NCBI GenBank assembly: GCA_023416415.1
Contig: JAEZHR010000013.1
Coordinates: 1 to 7,065, forward strand
Direction: 5' to 3'
Length of the DNA stretch: 7,065 nucleotides
Source of the DNA: Pseudomonadota bacterium
GTDB taxonomy: Bacteria; Pseudomonadota; Gammaproteobacteria; Burkholderiales; Burkholderiaceae_D
In this document: positions 1-5,778 of the stretch, one piece after another
Position numbering within the stretch: the first letter of the stretch is position 1
Layout of the letters: each line of letters begins with the position of its first letter
Translations under genes and position numbers: made by a program
Notes under the pieces: model-generated
Told to the model about the DNA's origin: nothing
Databases searched by the model: none
What the model saw: the letters and a program-made list of their open reading frames with translations, nothing else

Positions 1-250
1 TGACCAGTTCACCGTGGTCATCATCCTCAACGTTGCCGGTCGCGTGGTGGGCATGGTGGTTGACAGCGTCTCGGACGTGATCACGCTCGACGCCGCCCAG
101 GTCAAGCCGGCACCGGAGATGGGCACCGCATTGAACACCGATTACCTGATCGGCCTCGGTACGCTGGAAGAGCGCATGCTGATCCTGGTCGACATCGATC
201 GCCTGATGTCGAGCGCCGAAATGGGCCTGATCGACAAGATAGCAGCCTGA
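1..250 (+). CDS. cheW: CheW chemotaxis coupling protein, C-terminal part (5' end outside window)
   Basis: This is the last 82 codons of a gene entering from the left; codons begin at base 2 and the stop is TGA at 248-250. The protein reads DQFTVVIILNVAG, then VGMVVDSVSDVI, then KPAPEMG, then YLIGLGTLEERMLILVDID. These are the hallmark segments of the second SH3-like subdomain of CheW. CheW is a cytoplasmic scaffold that links methyl-accepting chemoreceptors to the kinase CheA. CheW is usually about 160-170 residues, so roughly half is missing. The GTG at position 14 is an internal valine codon, not a start. The C-terminal tail after LMSSAEMG matches stand-alone CheW rather than a CheW domain in CheA or CheV, because the protein ends there. 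Other chemotaxis genes probably lie upstream, outside the window. Confidence 0.93.
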   Translation, partial: DQFTVVIILNVAGRVVGMVVDSVSDVITLDAAQVKPAPEMGTALNTDYLIGLGTLEERMLILVDIDRLMSSAEMGLIDKIAA

Positions 251-255
251 TAGTC

Positions 256-312
256 CGCCGGCGATTCCATTGCACCGGCGATTGCCGGGCGCCCGGCCGG
301 GCCGGGCGCAAT
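256..312 (+). terminator. Two tandem GC-rich hairpins after cheW, possible terminator
   Basis: The cheW-mutL gap holds two inverted repeats. The first is CGCCGG (256-261) with CCGGCG (275-280) and a 13-nt loop. The second is CGCCCGGC (290-297) with GCCGGGCG (301-308) and a 3-nt loop. It extends by one G-C pair (289 with 309); alternatively ATTGC (281-285) pairs with GCAAT (308-312) around a bulge. Neither is followed by a run of T, so this is not a canonical intrinsic terminator. It may slow RNA polymerase or protect the cheW mRNA 3' end. A 9-base direct repeat CCGGCGATT also occurs at 258-266 and 275-283. Confidence 0.35.
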
Positions 313-338
313 CGTGATGGCGGGCGCCCCGAACAACT

Positions 339-344
339 TATAAT
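339..344 (+). promoter_or_regulatory. Perfect TATAAT -10 box immediately before mutL
   Basis: TATAAT at 339-344 matches the sigma-70 -10 consensus exactly in an otherwise GC-rich gap. Transcription usually starts about 7 nt past the box, which falls on the A of the mutL ATG at 351. No good -35 box is visible at 16-18 nt spacing (GATGGC at 17), and there is no TGn extension. The box is therefore suggestive but its strength is uncertain. Confidence 0.5.
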
Positions 345-350
345 GCGGCG

Positions 351-2180
351 ATGACCGCCGCATCATCCTCTCCTCGCCCGATTCGGGCACTCTCCGACCA
401 ACTGATCTCGCAGATCGCCGCCGGCGAAGTCGTCGACCGTCCGTCGGCCGTGGTCAAGGAACTGCTGGAAAACGCACTCGATGCCGGCGCCACGCAGATC
501 ACGGTGCGCATCGAGCAGGGCGGCGTGAAACGCATCGCCATCACCGACAACGGACGCGGGATTCCGCCGGAGCAGATGCCGCTGGCGCTGGCACGCCATG
601 CAACCTCCAAGATCGCCTCGCTGGACGATCTGGAACGTGTGGGCACCCTTGGGTTCCGTGGCGAGGCGCTGGCTTCGATCGCCTCGGTCGCGCAGCTGAC
701 CCTGACTTCGCGCACGGCCGACGCCGATCATGCCTGGGTACTGGAAGGCACTCCGGACGCGCAGCCCCAGCCCGCCGCCGCCGGCCCCGGCACCACGGTG
801 GACGTACGCGAGCTGTACTTCAACACGCCGGCACGACGCAAATTCCTCAAATCCGAGCAGACGGAATACGGCCACTGCGCGGAAGTCGTGCGCCGAATTG
901 CCCTGTCGCGCCCGGACGTGGCGTTTTCGCTCACCCACAACGGCCGCACGATCGACCACTGGAATCACAGCGAATTCGAAAAGCGCAGTGCCGCAGTGCT
1001 CGGCGCCGATTTCGCCGGCGCGCGCCTGCACCTGGACGAATCCGCCGGCCCGCTGCGCCTGCACGGCTTCGTCGGACTTCCGACTGCATCCAAGGCGCGC
1101 GCCGACGCGCAGTATTTCTATGTCAACGGGCGCTTCGTGCGCGACAAGCTGCTCACGCATGCAGTGCGCGCGGCCTATCAGGATGTGCTGCACGGCGATC
1201 GCTATCCATCGTATGCGCTGGCGCTCGATCTCGATCCGGCGCTGGTCGACGTCAACGTGCACCCTTCCAAGATCGAGGTGCGCTTCCGTGACAGCCGCGC
1301 CGTTCACCAGTTCGTGTTCCACGCAGTCAGCCGCGCCCTTGCACAGACTGCACCAGGTGCAGCCGGGGACGAGGTAGCGCCGGTCGCCGCGCCCTCGCGC
1401 GCCATGCCGTGGATCCGCGAGCCGCAACAGGCATCGTTCGCCAGCCAGTTCGCGGCCCGGCCTGCGGGCGTGGCTCAGGAGCTGGCCGACTACGGGGCAC
1501 TGTTCTCATCATCGCAGGCATCCGCGCCCGGCCTCGCCCCAGTCACGAACGTCACGGCCACTGCGCCCGCAGGCGACACCGAAGTCGCAGCGGAAGAGTT
1601 CCCGCTTGGCTTTGCGCTGGCCCAGCTGCACGGCATTTACGTGCTGGCCCAGAACCGCAAGGGGCTGGTATTGATCGACATGCATGCGGCACACGAACGC
1701 ATCCTGTACGAGCAACTGAAAAACGCCCTCGACGAAGACGCGATGCAGGTGCAATCGCTGCTGATTCCGGTCAGCTTCCATGCCGACGCCATCGAGGTCG
1801 GCACTGCCGAGGAAAACCGCGACACACTCGCCGCCGTCGGCTTTGACATCAGTGCCATTTCGCCCACCACCCTCGCCGTGCGTGCGGTGCCGGCCCTCCT
1901 GAGAAATGCCGACGTGCAGGCGCTGGCGCGCGACGTGCTGCGCGACGTGCGCGAATTCGGCGGCTCTCGCGTGCTGGTCGAACGGCGCAATGAACTGCTC
2001 GGCACACTGGCCTGCCACACGGCCGTACGAGCCAACCGCAGCCTGACCCTCCCCGAGATGAATTCGCTGCTGCGCCAGATGGAAGCCACCGAACGCGCCG
2101 ATCAGTGCAATCATGGCCGTCCGACCTGGGTGCAGCTGGCCCTGTCCGATCTCGACAAATTGTTCCTGCGCGGACAGTAA
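351..2180 (+). CDS. mutL: DNA mismatch repair protein MutL
   Basis: This 609-residue protein matches MutL in length and motifs. MutL is the ATP-driven mediator that couples MutS mismatch recognition to strand incision. The N-terminal GHKL ATPase domain has ELLENALDAGA with E37, N41 and D44, DNGRGI at 66-71, TSK at 85-87 and GFRGEAL at 101-107. Numbering is offset by 8 from E. coli because of an MTAASSSP extension. An Ala/Pro-rich linker spans about 335-415. The C-terminal dimerisation domain carries DMHAAHERILYE (443-454), a variant of the DQHA(X)2E(X)4E endonuclease motif, plus ACHTAVR (554-560) and CNHGRPT (586-592), the other metal-site motifs. QSLLIP (468-473) resembles the beta-clamp binding motif. 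MutL here is thus probably its own nicking enzyme, as in bacteria lacking MutH. The start is secure: TGA lies in frame at 315-317 and no start codon occurs between it and 351. No Shine-Dalgarno sequence is visible. Confidence 0.98.
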   Translation: MTAASSSPRPIRALSDQLISQIAAGEVVDRPSAVVKELLENALDAGATQITVRIEQGGVKRIAITDNGRGIPPEQMPLALARHATSKIASLDDLERVGTLGFRGEALASIASVAQLTLTSRTADADHAWVLEGTPDAQPQPAAAGPGTTVDVRELYFNTPARRKFLKSEQTEYGHCAEVVRRIALSRPDVAFSLTHNGRTIDHWNHSEFEKRSAAVLGADFAGARLHLDESAGPLRLHGFVGLPTASKARADAQYFYVNGRFVRDKLLTHAVRAAYQDVLHGDRYPSYALALDLDPALVDVNVHPSKIEVRFRDSRAVHQFVFHAVSRALAQTAPGAAGDEVAPVAAPSRAMPWIREPQQASFASQFAARPAGVAQELADYGALFSSSQASAPGLAPVTNVTATAPAGDTEVAAEEFPLGFALAQLHGIYVLAQNRKGLVLIDMHAAHERILYEQLKNALDEDAMQVQSLLIPVSFHADAIEVGTAEENRDTLAAVGFDISAISPTTLAVRAVPALLRNADVQALARDVLRDVREFGGSRVLVERRNELLGTLACHTAVRANRSLTLPEMNSLLRQMEATERADQCNHGRPTWVQLALSDLDKLFLRGQ

Positions 2181-2201
2181 AACGCTTCTTAGTTTCTTGG
2201 T

Positions 2202-3413
2202 ATGAATTCCCGCATTGCCCCGCTCGCGCCGTTCGCGCACGCCCCTCTCCTGCTGCTGGTGACGGCATTCTTCATGGCGCAGCCGCTGTCGACCGACCTT
2301 TACCTGGCCTCGCTGCCGAGCCTGGCCGGCTATTTTGACGTGCCGCCGGCCACCGCGCAGCTAACCCTGTCCCTGTTCGTGCTTGGCTTCGGCCTGGCCC
2401 AGCTCATCACCGGGCCGCTGTCGGATCGCTACGGCCGTCGCCCGGTGGTTCTGGGCGGCCTGTCGCTGTATATGTTCGCCAGCATCCTGTGCAGCCTGGC
2501 GCCTCACATCTGGATGCTCATCGGTGCCCGCTTCCTGCAGGCGCTCGGTTGCTGCGCGGTGGTCGTCGTCTCCCGCGCGCTGGTACGCGATGCGTATGCG
2601 CCCGAGCACGGCCCGCGCGTGGTTGCCCGGGCGGCGACATGGCTGTCGCTGGCGCCGATCGCCGGTCCCATCCTTGGCTCCTGGCTGCAGGTCGGGTTCG
2701 GCTGGCGCGCCGCCTTCATCGCGCTCACGCTGATGGCCGCCGCCCTGCTGGTGCTGGCCTGGCGACGACTGCCTGAGACCAATCTGCACAAGAACCCGGA
2801 CGCCACGCGTATCGCCGGTCTGGCCGAGAACTACCGCAGCGTGCTCGGTGCGCGCGCTTTCTGGGCCTACGCGCTGCCGGGAGCGCTGTCCTACGGCTCG
2901 ATCTTCGTGTTCATTTCGGGCCTGTCATTCGCGCTGATCGAAGTGCTCGGCGTGCCGACGGCCTGGTTCGGCTATTGCCACGCGCTTGGCGTCTCCGGCT
3001 ACATGGTTGGCACCCTCGTTTGCCGGCGCCTGCTTCCTGCTCACGGCATCGCACGCATGCTGCACCTCGGCAGCATGATCGCGCTGCTGACCGGCATCGG
3101 CTTCGCCGTTTCGGTGCTTGCCGGATTCGCGCACTGGTCGCAGGTGCTGCTCGCGGAGTTCTCGATGATGTTTTCCTACGGCTTCATCTTCCCGATTGCT
3201 CAATCCAGTGCCGTCACCCCGTTCCCGCGCCAGGCAGGCACCGCAGCCGGCCTGATGGGCGCGCTTTACATGGGTGTGGCCTTTCTGGTCGGCAATGCGG
3301 TCGGCGCGACCCATGACGGTACGCTGCTGCCGCTGGCCCTCATTTCGTGCGTGCTGGGTACGCTGATCTTCGCCAGTGCACATGCCATCCGCCACGCACC
3401 GGAGACCGCATGA
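2202..3413 (+). CDS. MFS transporter, Bcr/CflA-type drug efflux family (DHA1)
   Basis: This is a 403-residue, strongly hydrophobic protein with the usual 12 predicted membrane segments of the major facilitator superfamily. Near the start, LSTDLYLASLP (29-39) places an acidic residue, D32, in TM1, as in Bcr/CflA multidrug exporters. Motif A is GPLSDRYGRRP (71-81), in the loop between TM2 and TM3. Motif C, typical of proton-coupled antiporters, is APIAGPILG (151-159) in TM5. PFPRQAGTAAGLMGAL (340-355) matches the conserved TM11 region of the family. It probably exports a small drug-like compound across the inner membrane using the proton gradient; the substrate cannot be read from sequence. The start is the first ATG after an in-frame TAG at 2190-2192; no good ribosome site is visible. 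It begins 21 nt after mutL and overlaps miaA, so mutL, this gene and miaA probably share a transcript. Confidence 0.9.
   Translation: MNSRIAPLAPFAHAPLLLLVTAFFMAQPLSTDLYLASLPSLAGYFDVPPATAQLTLSLFVLGFGLAQLITGPLSDRYGRRPVVLGGLSLYMFASILCSLAPHIWMLIGARFLQALGCCAVVVVSRALVRDAYAPEHGPRVVARAATWLSLAPIAGPILGSWLQVGFGWRAAFIALTLMAAALLVLAWRRLPETNLHKNPDATRIAGLAENYRSVLGARAFWAYALPGALSYGSIFVFISGLSFALIEVLGVPTAWFGYCHALGVSGYMVGTLVCRRLLPAHGIARMLHLGSMIALLTGIGFAVSVLAGFAHWSQVLLAEFSMMFSYGFIFPIAQSSAVTPFPRQAGTAAGLMGALYMGVAFLVGNAVGATHDGTLLPLALISCVLGTLIFASAHAIRHAPETA
3401..3404 (+). promoter_or_regulatory. Ribosome binding site of miaA
   Basis: GGAG at 3401-3404 lies 5 nt before the ATG at 3410, inside the last codons of the transporter gene. 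It decides the miaA start against an in-frame GTG at 3347, which would add 21 residues unlike the family. The ATGA overlap (3410-3413) suggests coupled translation with the transporter. Confidence 0.75.
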
Positions 3414-4348
3414 AACCTCTGGTCGTGACCATCATGGGGCCGACCGCCTCCGGCAAGACGGCGGCAGCGCTGGCGCTGGCCGCCGAATTCCCCTGCGAAA
3501 TCGTCTCGGTCGACTCGGCCCTGGTCTATCGCGGCATGGACATCGGCACTGCCAAGCCAAGCGCCGAAGAACGCGCTGCCGCCCCGCATCATCTGATCGA
3601 CATCATCGACCCGACCGAGGCGTATTCTGCAATGCAATTCCGTGCCGATGCCCTGCGTCTGATCGGCGAAATCCAGTCCCGCGACAAGCTGCCCTTGCTG
3701 GTCGGCGGCACGATGCTGTACTTCAAGGCCTTGCGCGAAGGACTGGATGCACTGCCACAGGCAGACCCCGCAGTGCGCGCACGCCTGGACGAAGACGCCG
3801 CTGCGCTTGGTGTGCCCGCCCTGCATGCACGCCTGGCGCAGATCGACCCGATTACCGCCGCGCGCCTGAAACCGAACGATGCGCAGCGAATCCAGCGCGC
3901 CCTGGAGATCTTCGAGCTGACCGGGAAACCGATGTCGACACTGCTGGCGCGCGCTCCCAAACCCGAGCTCCCCTTCGATCTGCTGCCGCTGTCGCTGGAA
4001 CCCGCGCAACGCAGCGTCCTGCACGAGCGCATCGCCCGGCGTTTCGATGCCATGCTCACCGGCCCCGCCACTCTGATCGACGAAGTGCAGGCGCTGCGCG
4101 CGCGCAGCGACCTGCACCTCGGGCTGCCCTCGATGCGGTGCGTCGGCTATCGTCAAGCCTGGGAGTATCTGGATGGTCTCTACGGCTTGCAAGACCTGCG
4201 CGAGAAAGGCATCGCCGCTACGCGCCAGCTCGCCAAACGCCAGCTGACGTGGCTGCGAGCGATGCCGGATCGCATCGTGATCGACTGCCTTGACCCGCAG
4301 GCACCGGCGAAGATCGGCGAACAGGTCCGACGCCATCTCCCTTCTTGA
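3410..4348 (+). CDS. miaA: tRNA dimethylallyltransferase MiaA
   Basis: This 312-residue enzyme is close to the usual MiaA length (316 in E. coli). MiaA transfers a dimethylallyl group from DMAPP to N6 of A37 in tRNAs reading codons that start with U, giving i6A. The P-loop GPTASGKT is at 10-17. SVDSALVYRGMDIGTAKP (33-50) is the conserved DSxxVY region, followed by PHHLIDI. GGTMLYFKAL (99-108) includes the conserved threonine T101. DAQRIQRALEI is the helix found in all MiaA, and LPSMRCVGYRQ with ATRQLAKRQLTWLR are the C-terminal signatures. The protein is complete with no missing key residue. It overlaps the transporter stop by ATGA, so it is likely the last gene of a mutL-transporter-miaA transcript. 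In many gammaproteobacteria mutL and miaA are directly adjacent; here a transporter sits between them. Its stop codon lies within the -35 box of the following tRNA promoter. Confidence 0.98.
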   Translation: MKPLVVTIMGPTASGKTAAALALAAEFPCEIVSVDSALVYRGMDIGTAKPSAEERAAAPHHLIDIIDPTEAYSAMQFRADALRLIGEIQSRDKLPLLVGGTMLYFKALREGLDALPQADPAVRARLDEDAAALGVPALHARLAQIDPITAARLKPNDAQRIQRALEIFELTGKPMSTLLARAPKPELPFDLLPLSLEPAQRSVLHERIARRFDAMLTGPATLIDEVQALRARSDLHLGLPSMRCVGYRQAWEYLDGLYGLQDLREKGIAATRQLAKRQLTWLRAMPDRIVIDCLDPQAPAKIGEQVRRHLPS

Positions 4349-4373
4349 CAAGCGCGATTCCGCCAGACATAAT
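4345..4373 (+). promoter_or_regulatory. Near-consensus sigma-70 promoter for the tRNA gene
   Basis: TTGACA (4345-4350) and CATAAT (4368-4373) are separated by exactly 17 nt, giving 11 of 12 consensus matches. The predicted start near 4380 leaves a leader of about 7 nt before the tRNA 5' end at 4387. The stretch after the -10 box, TTCGGGC, is GC-rich, as in promoters of stable RNAs under stringent control. The -35 box contains the miaA TGA stop (4346-4348). Confidence 0.85.
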
Positions 4374-4386
4374 TTCGGGCTTCTTC

Positions 4387-4463
4387 GGTGATATAGCTCA
4401 GCTGGTTAGAGCACAGCACTCATAATGCTGGGGTCGGTGGTTCAAGTCCACCTATCACCACCA
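4387..4463 (+). tRNA. tRNA with anticodon CAT, most likely elongator tRNA-Met
   Basis: A full cloverleaf folds. The acceptor stem is GGTGATA (4387-4393) with TATCACC (4453-4459). The D arm is GCTC/GAGC (4396-4399, 4409-4412). The anticodon stem CAGCA/TGCTG (4414-4418, 4426-4430) surrounds loop CTCATAA, with CAT at 4421-4423. The T arm is GGTGG/CCACC around TTCAAGT. Discriminator A is at 4460, and CCA is encoded at 4461-4463. It is not initiator tRNA: the first pair is matched G-C and the anticodon stem lacks the three consecutive G-C pairs. The alternative is tRNA-Ile2, whose C34 becomes lysidine. The loop and variable region (ATAATG...GGGGTC) resemble elongator Met, and the acceptor lacks the C4-G69/C5-G68 pairs linked to TilS recognition, so Met is preferred. 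Confidence 0.9.
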
Positions 4464-4473
4464 GGAATTCAAG

Positions 4474-4507
4474 GCCGCATCCGCACAACTGTTCGGATGC
4501 GGCTTTT
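4474..4507 (+). terminator. Rho-independent terminator of the tRNA gene
   Basis: GCCGCATCCG (4474-4483) pairs perfectly with CGGATGCGGC (4494-4503) over 10 bp around a 10-nt loop, followed by TTTT (4504-4507). The loop can fold further, with AC pairing to GT past a C-T mismatch. It begins 11 nt after the CCA end and should end the single-tRNA transcript. Confidence 0.88.
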
Positions 4508-4745
4508 CCGCTTCAGGACCGCCCCCCCGACTCCCGCCGGTATACCGCGTCCCGTTTCGCGACAGCACGCTCCTGACTTTCCTCTCCTCCACAGTCCGCC
4601 CACCTTCCAAAGATCCATCGCAGCCTTCTCGCGCTTACTGCGGTCAAATACCGGACGCCCCCAAGGTGATCACCGACAATCGCCGTTGCCTTTCGTTTGC
4701 TACAATTCCGCGACCTTTCCCACTCTGCGCTGCACAGCCTCCCAG
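4508..4745 (+). other. Pyrimidine-rich intergenic region before yqaA, no gene seen
   Basis: I see no supported gene in this gap on either strand. The reading frame of yqaA happens to stay open back into the tRNA, but that extension would translate a terminator and looks unlike any protein. The + strand is rich in C and T, including a run of seven C (4522-4528). Two 10-base perfect palindromes occur: CGGTATACCG (4538-4547) and GGTGATCACC (4665-4674). The second lies about 43 bp upstream of the predicted yqaA transcription start and could be a regulator site; both could be chance. Confidence 0.6.
4698..4706 (+). promoter_or_regulatory. Extended -10 promoter of yqaA
   Basis: TGC-TACAAT (4698-4706) is an extended -10 element with 5 of 6 matches in the hexamer. 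No -35 box is visible at 16-18 nt spacing; AATCGC occupies the 17-nt position. The predicted start near 4713 gives a leader of about 33 nt before the ATG at 4746. Confidence 0.65.
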
Positions 4746-5324
4746 ATGAAACTCTTTTCCCCGCTCTATGAGCTTGCGATGCGCTGGGCGCGCCATCGCC
4801 ATGCACCCTGGTATCTGGGCGGCATGAGTTTCGCCGAATCCTCCTTTTTCCCGGTGCCGCCCGACGTGATGCTGGCGCCAATGAGCCTGGCCAAGCCGAA
4901 ACTGGCCTGGCGGTTTGCCTTCCTCACCACCGTCACCTCCGTGCTCGGCGGCCTGTTCGGCTATCTGATCGGCGCGCTCGCCTTCGACCTGATCGCTCCC
5001 TGGCTGCGCACCACCAGCTATTGGGAGCCCTATCAGACTGCCGTGACGTGGTTCGAGGAATGGGGATTCTGGGCGATCTTCCTTGCCGGATTCTCGCCGA
5101 TCCCTTACAAGGTGTTCACGATTGCGGCCGGCGCTCTGGGGATGGCCTTGCTGCCGTTCACGATTGCATCGCTCATCGGCCGTGGTGCCCGTTTCTATCT
5201 CGTTGCGGGATTGATGGCATGGGGCGGCGCGCGCATGGAGGCCATGCTGGAGAAATACGTCGAACGGCTGGGCTGGGCTACCGTTGCGGTCCTTGGCATC
5301 GCCCTCTTGCTATACCGGCTCTGA
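4746..5324 (+). CDS. yqaA: YqaA family inner-membrane protein (DedA/VTT superfamily)
   Basis: This 192-residue membrane protein fits the YqaA branch of the DedA/VTT (SNARE-associated) superfamily. The signature is SFAESSFFPVPPD (28-40) with E31, followed by hydrophobic helices, then GFSPIPYKVFTIAAGA (115-130) and GRGARF (145-150). The second block corresponds to the conserved re-entrant loop with its F/P/K/R residues. Several DedA proteins act as flippases for lipid carriers or phospholipids in the inner membrane; the role of YqaA itself is poorly defined, so no substrate is assigned. The start ATG at 4746 lies about 33 nt downstream of the predicted transcription start and gives the expected N terminus MKLFSPLYELAMRWA. 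No good Shine-Dalgarno sequence precedes it (CCTCCCAG). It has its own promoter, with the tRNA terminator isolating it from upstream genes. Confidence 0.9.
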   Translation: MKLFSPLYELAMRWARHRHAPWYLGGMSFAESSFFPVPPDVMLAPMSLAKPKLAWRFAFLTTVTSVLGGLFGYLIGALAFDLIAPWLRTTSYWEPYQTAVTWFEEWGFWAIFLAGFSPIPYKVFTIAAGALGMALLPFTIASLIGRGARFYLVAGLMAWGGARMEAMLEKYVERLGWATVAVLGIALLLYRL

Positions 5325-5329
5325 GCCGG
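5315..5329 (+). other. Small hairpin over the yqaA stop codon
   Basis: CCGGCT (5315-5320) and AGCCGG (5324-5329) form a 6-bp stem with loop CTG; the TGA stop (5322-5324) sits at the top. There is no T tract after it, so termination is doubtful and transcription may run from yqaA into the next gene. Confidence 0.4.
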
Positions 5330-5346
5330 GAGGCCGGCAAGCCCGG

Positions 5347-5355
5347 TGCTATAAT
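5347..5355 (+). promoter_or_regulatory. Extended -10 promoter before the small exported protein and miaB
   Basis: TGC-TATAAT (5347-5355) is a perfect extended -10 element. No -35 box is visible at 17 nt spacing (CGGGAG). The predicted start near 5362 gives a leader of about 78 nt. It probably drives both the small exported protein and miaB. A weaker look-alike, TGC-TATACC (5308-5316), lies in the end of yqaA. Confidence 0.7.
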
Positions 5356-5428
5356 CGCACCCCGTTTCCCGACCTGCCGGAGCGGGCCGCCGCCCCTTCG
5401 CGCCGCCTCCCCGGCAATCCAGTTCTCC

Positions 5429-5432
5429 GGAG
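5429..5432 (+). promoter_or_regulatory. Ribosome binding site of the small exported protein
   Basis: GGAG at 5429-5432 sits 7 nt before the ATG at 5440. It fixes this start, since the open frame continues upstream to 5284 inside yqaA and no ATG, GTG or TTG lies in frame between the predicted transcript start and 5440. Confidence 0.75.
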
Positions 5433-5439
5433 TGCGCAC

Positions 5440-5760
5440 ATGCGGCGTCGAATCTTCCTGTCCTGTCTGTTGTCCGGTCTGGCCACCGCGCCCGCATTCG
5501 CGCTCGAACGTCCGTTTCCGGACGATGTCAAGCGCGGACGCATGACCGCGGCGCCCTGGCCGCAGATCATCATCGACGGGACGCCGCGCCGCCTGAGCCC
5601 GGGTGCGCAGGTGCGGAATCAGGAAAATCTCATCGAGATGCCCGACGCATTGCGCGGCGCCAACTTGCCGATCAACTACACGGAGACGGAACAGGGCGAA
5701 ATCCACCGCGTCTGGATTCTGACGCCGGCCGAAGCGGACAAGCCGCTGCCGAAGAAGTAA
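5440..5760 (+). CDS. Small exported protein of unknown function
   Basis: This encodes 106 residues. The N terminus is a classical Sec signal peptide: MRRR, a hydrophobic stretch FLSCLLSGLATA, then APAFA with likely cleavage after A21 (A19-F20-A21), leaving about 85 residues in the periplasm. The cysteine at 9 lies too early and without a proper lipobox for a lipoprotein, and the mature part has no cysteine. The mature protein begins LERPFPDDVKRG and has a possible beta-rich core: PQIIIDGTPRRLSPGAQ (41-57), NQENLIEMPDALRG (60-73), then LPINYTETEQGEIHRVWIL (76-94), and a Lys-rich tail. I recall similar short proteins next to miaB in betaproteobacteria but cannot name a characterised family or function. 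The gene has its own promoter and ribosome site and lies 18 nt before miaB in the same frame, so the two are probably co-transcribed. Confidence 0.85.
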   Translation: MRRRIFLSCLLSGLATAPAFALERPFPDDVKRGRMTAAPWPQIIIDGTPRRLSPGAQVRNQENLIEMPDALRGANLPINYTETEQGEIHRVWILTPAEADKPLPKK

Positions 5761-5778
5761 GCCTCGCGACAAACGAAC

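Noticed and set aside
363..1427. 354-codon open frame on the - strand opposite mutL
   Set aside because: It is the antisense shadow of the MutL ATPase domain, with low-complexity residue use and no recognisable domain.
3266..4351. 361-codon open frame on the - strand opposite miaA
   Set aside because: It mirrors a complete, well-conserved MiaA and has no recognisable domain or ribosome site of its own.
4447..4463. tRNA 3' end as an integration site
   Set aside because: No integrase gene and no second copy of the tRNA 3' end is seen in the window; the following DNA is a normal terminator.
4538..4547. Palindrome CGGTATACCG as an operator
   Set aside because: It is short, lies about 165 bp before the predicted yqaA start and has no promoter beside it; chance is the simplest explanation.
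4425..4745. In-frame N-terminal extension of yqaA beginning inside the tRNA
   Set aside because: It would translate the tRNA end and its terminator, while the predicted transcript starts near 4713. The family N terminus fits ATG 4746.
4513..4881. 122-codon - strand frame across the gap and the start of yqaA
   Set aside because: It overlaps the conserved FFPVPPD region of yqaA antisense, has Arg/Ser-rich composition and no domain.
5440..5502. Lipoprotein signal in the small exported protein because of cysteine 9
   Set aside because: The residues before it (FLS) do not form a lipobox and the hydrophobic stretch before the cysteine is too short; AFA at 19-21 is a good signal peptidase I site.
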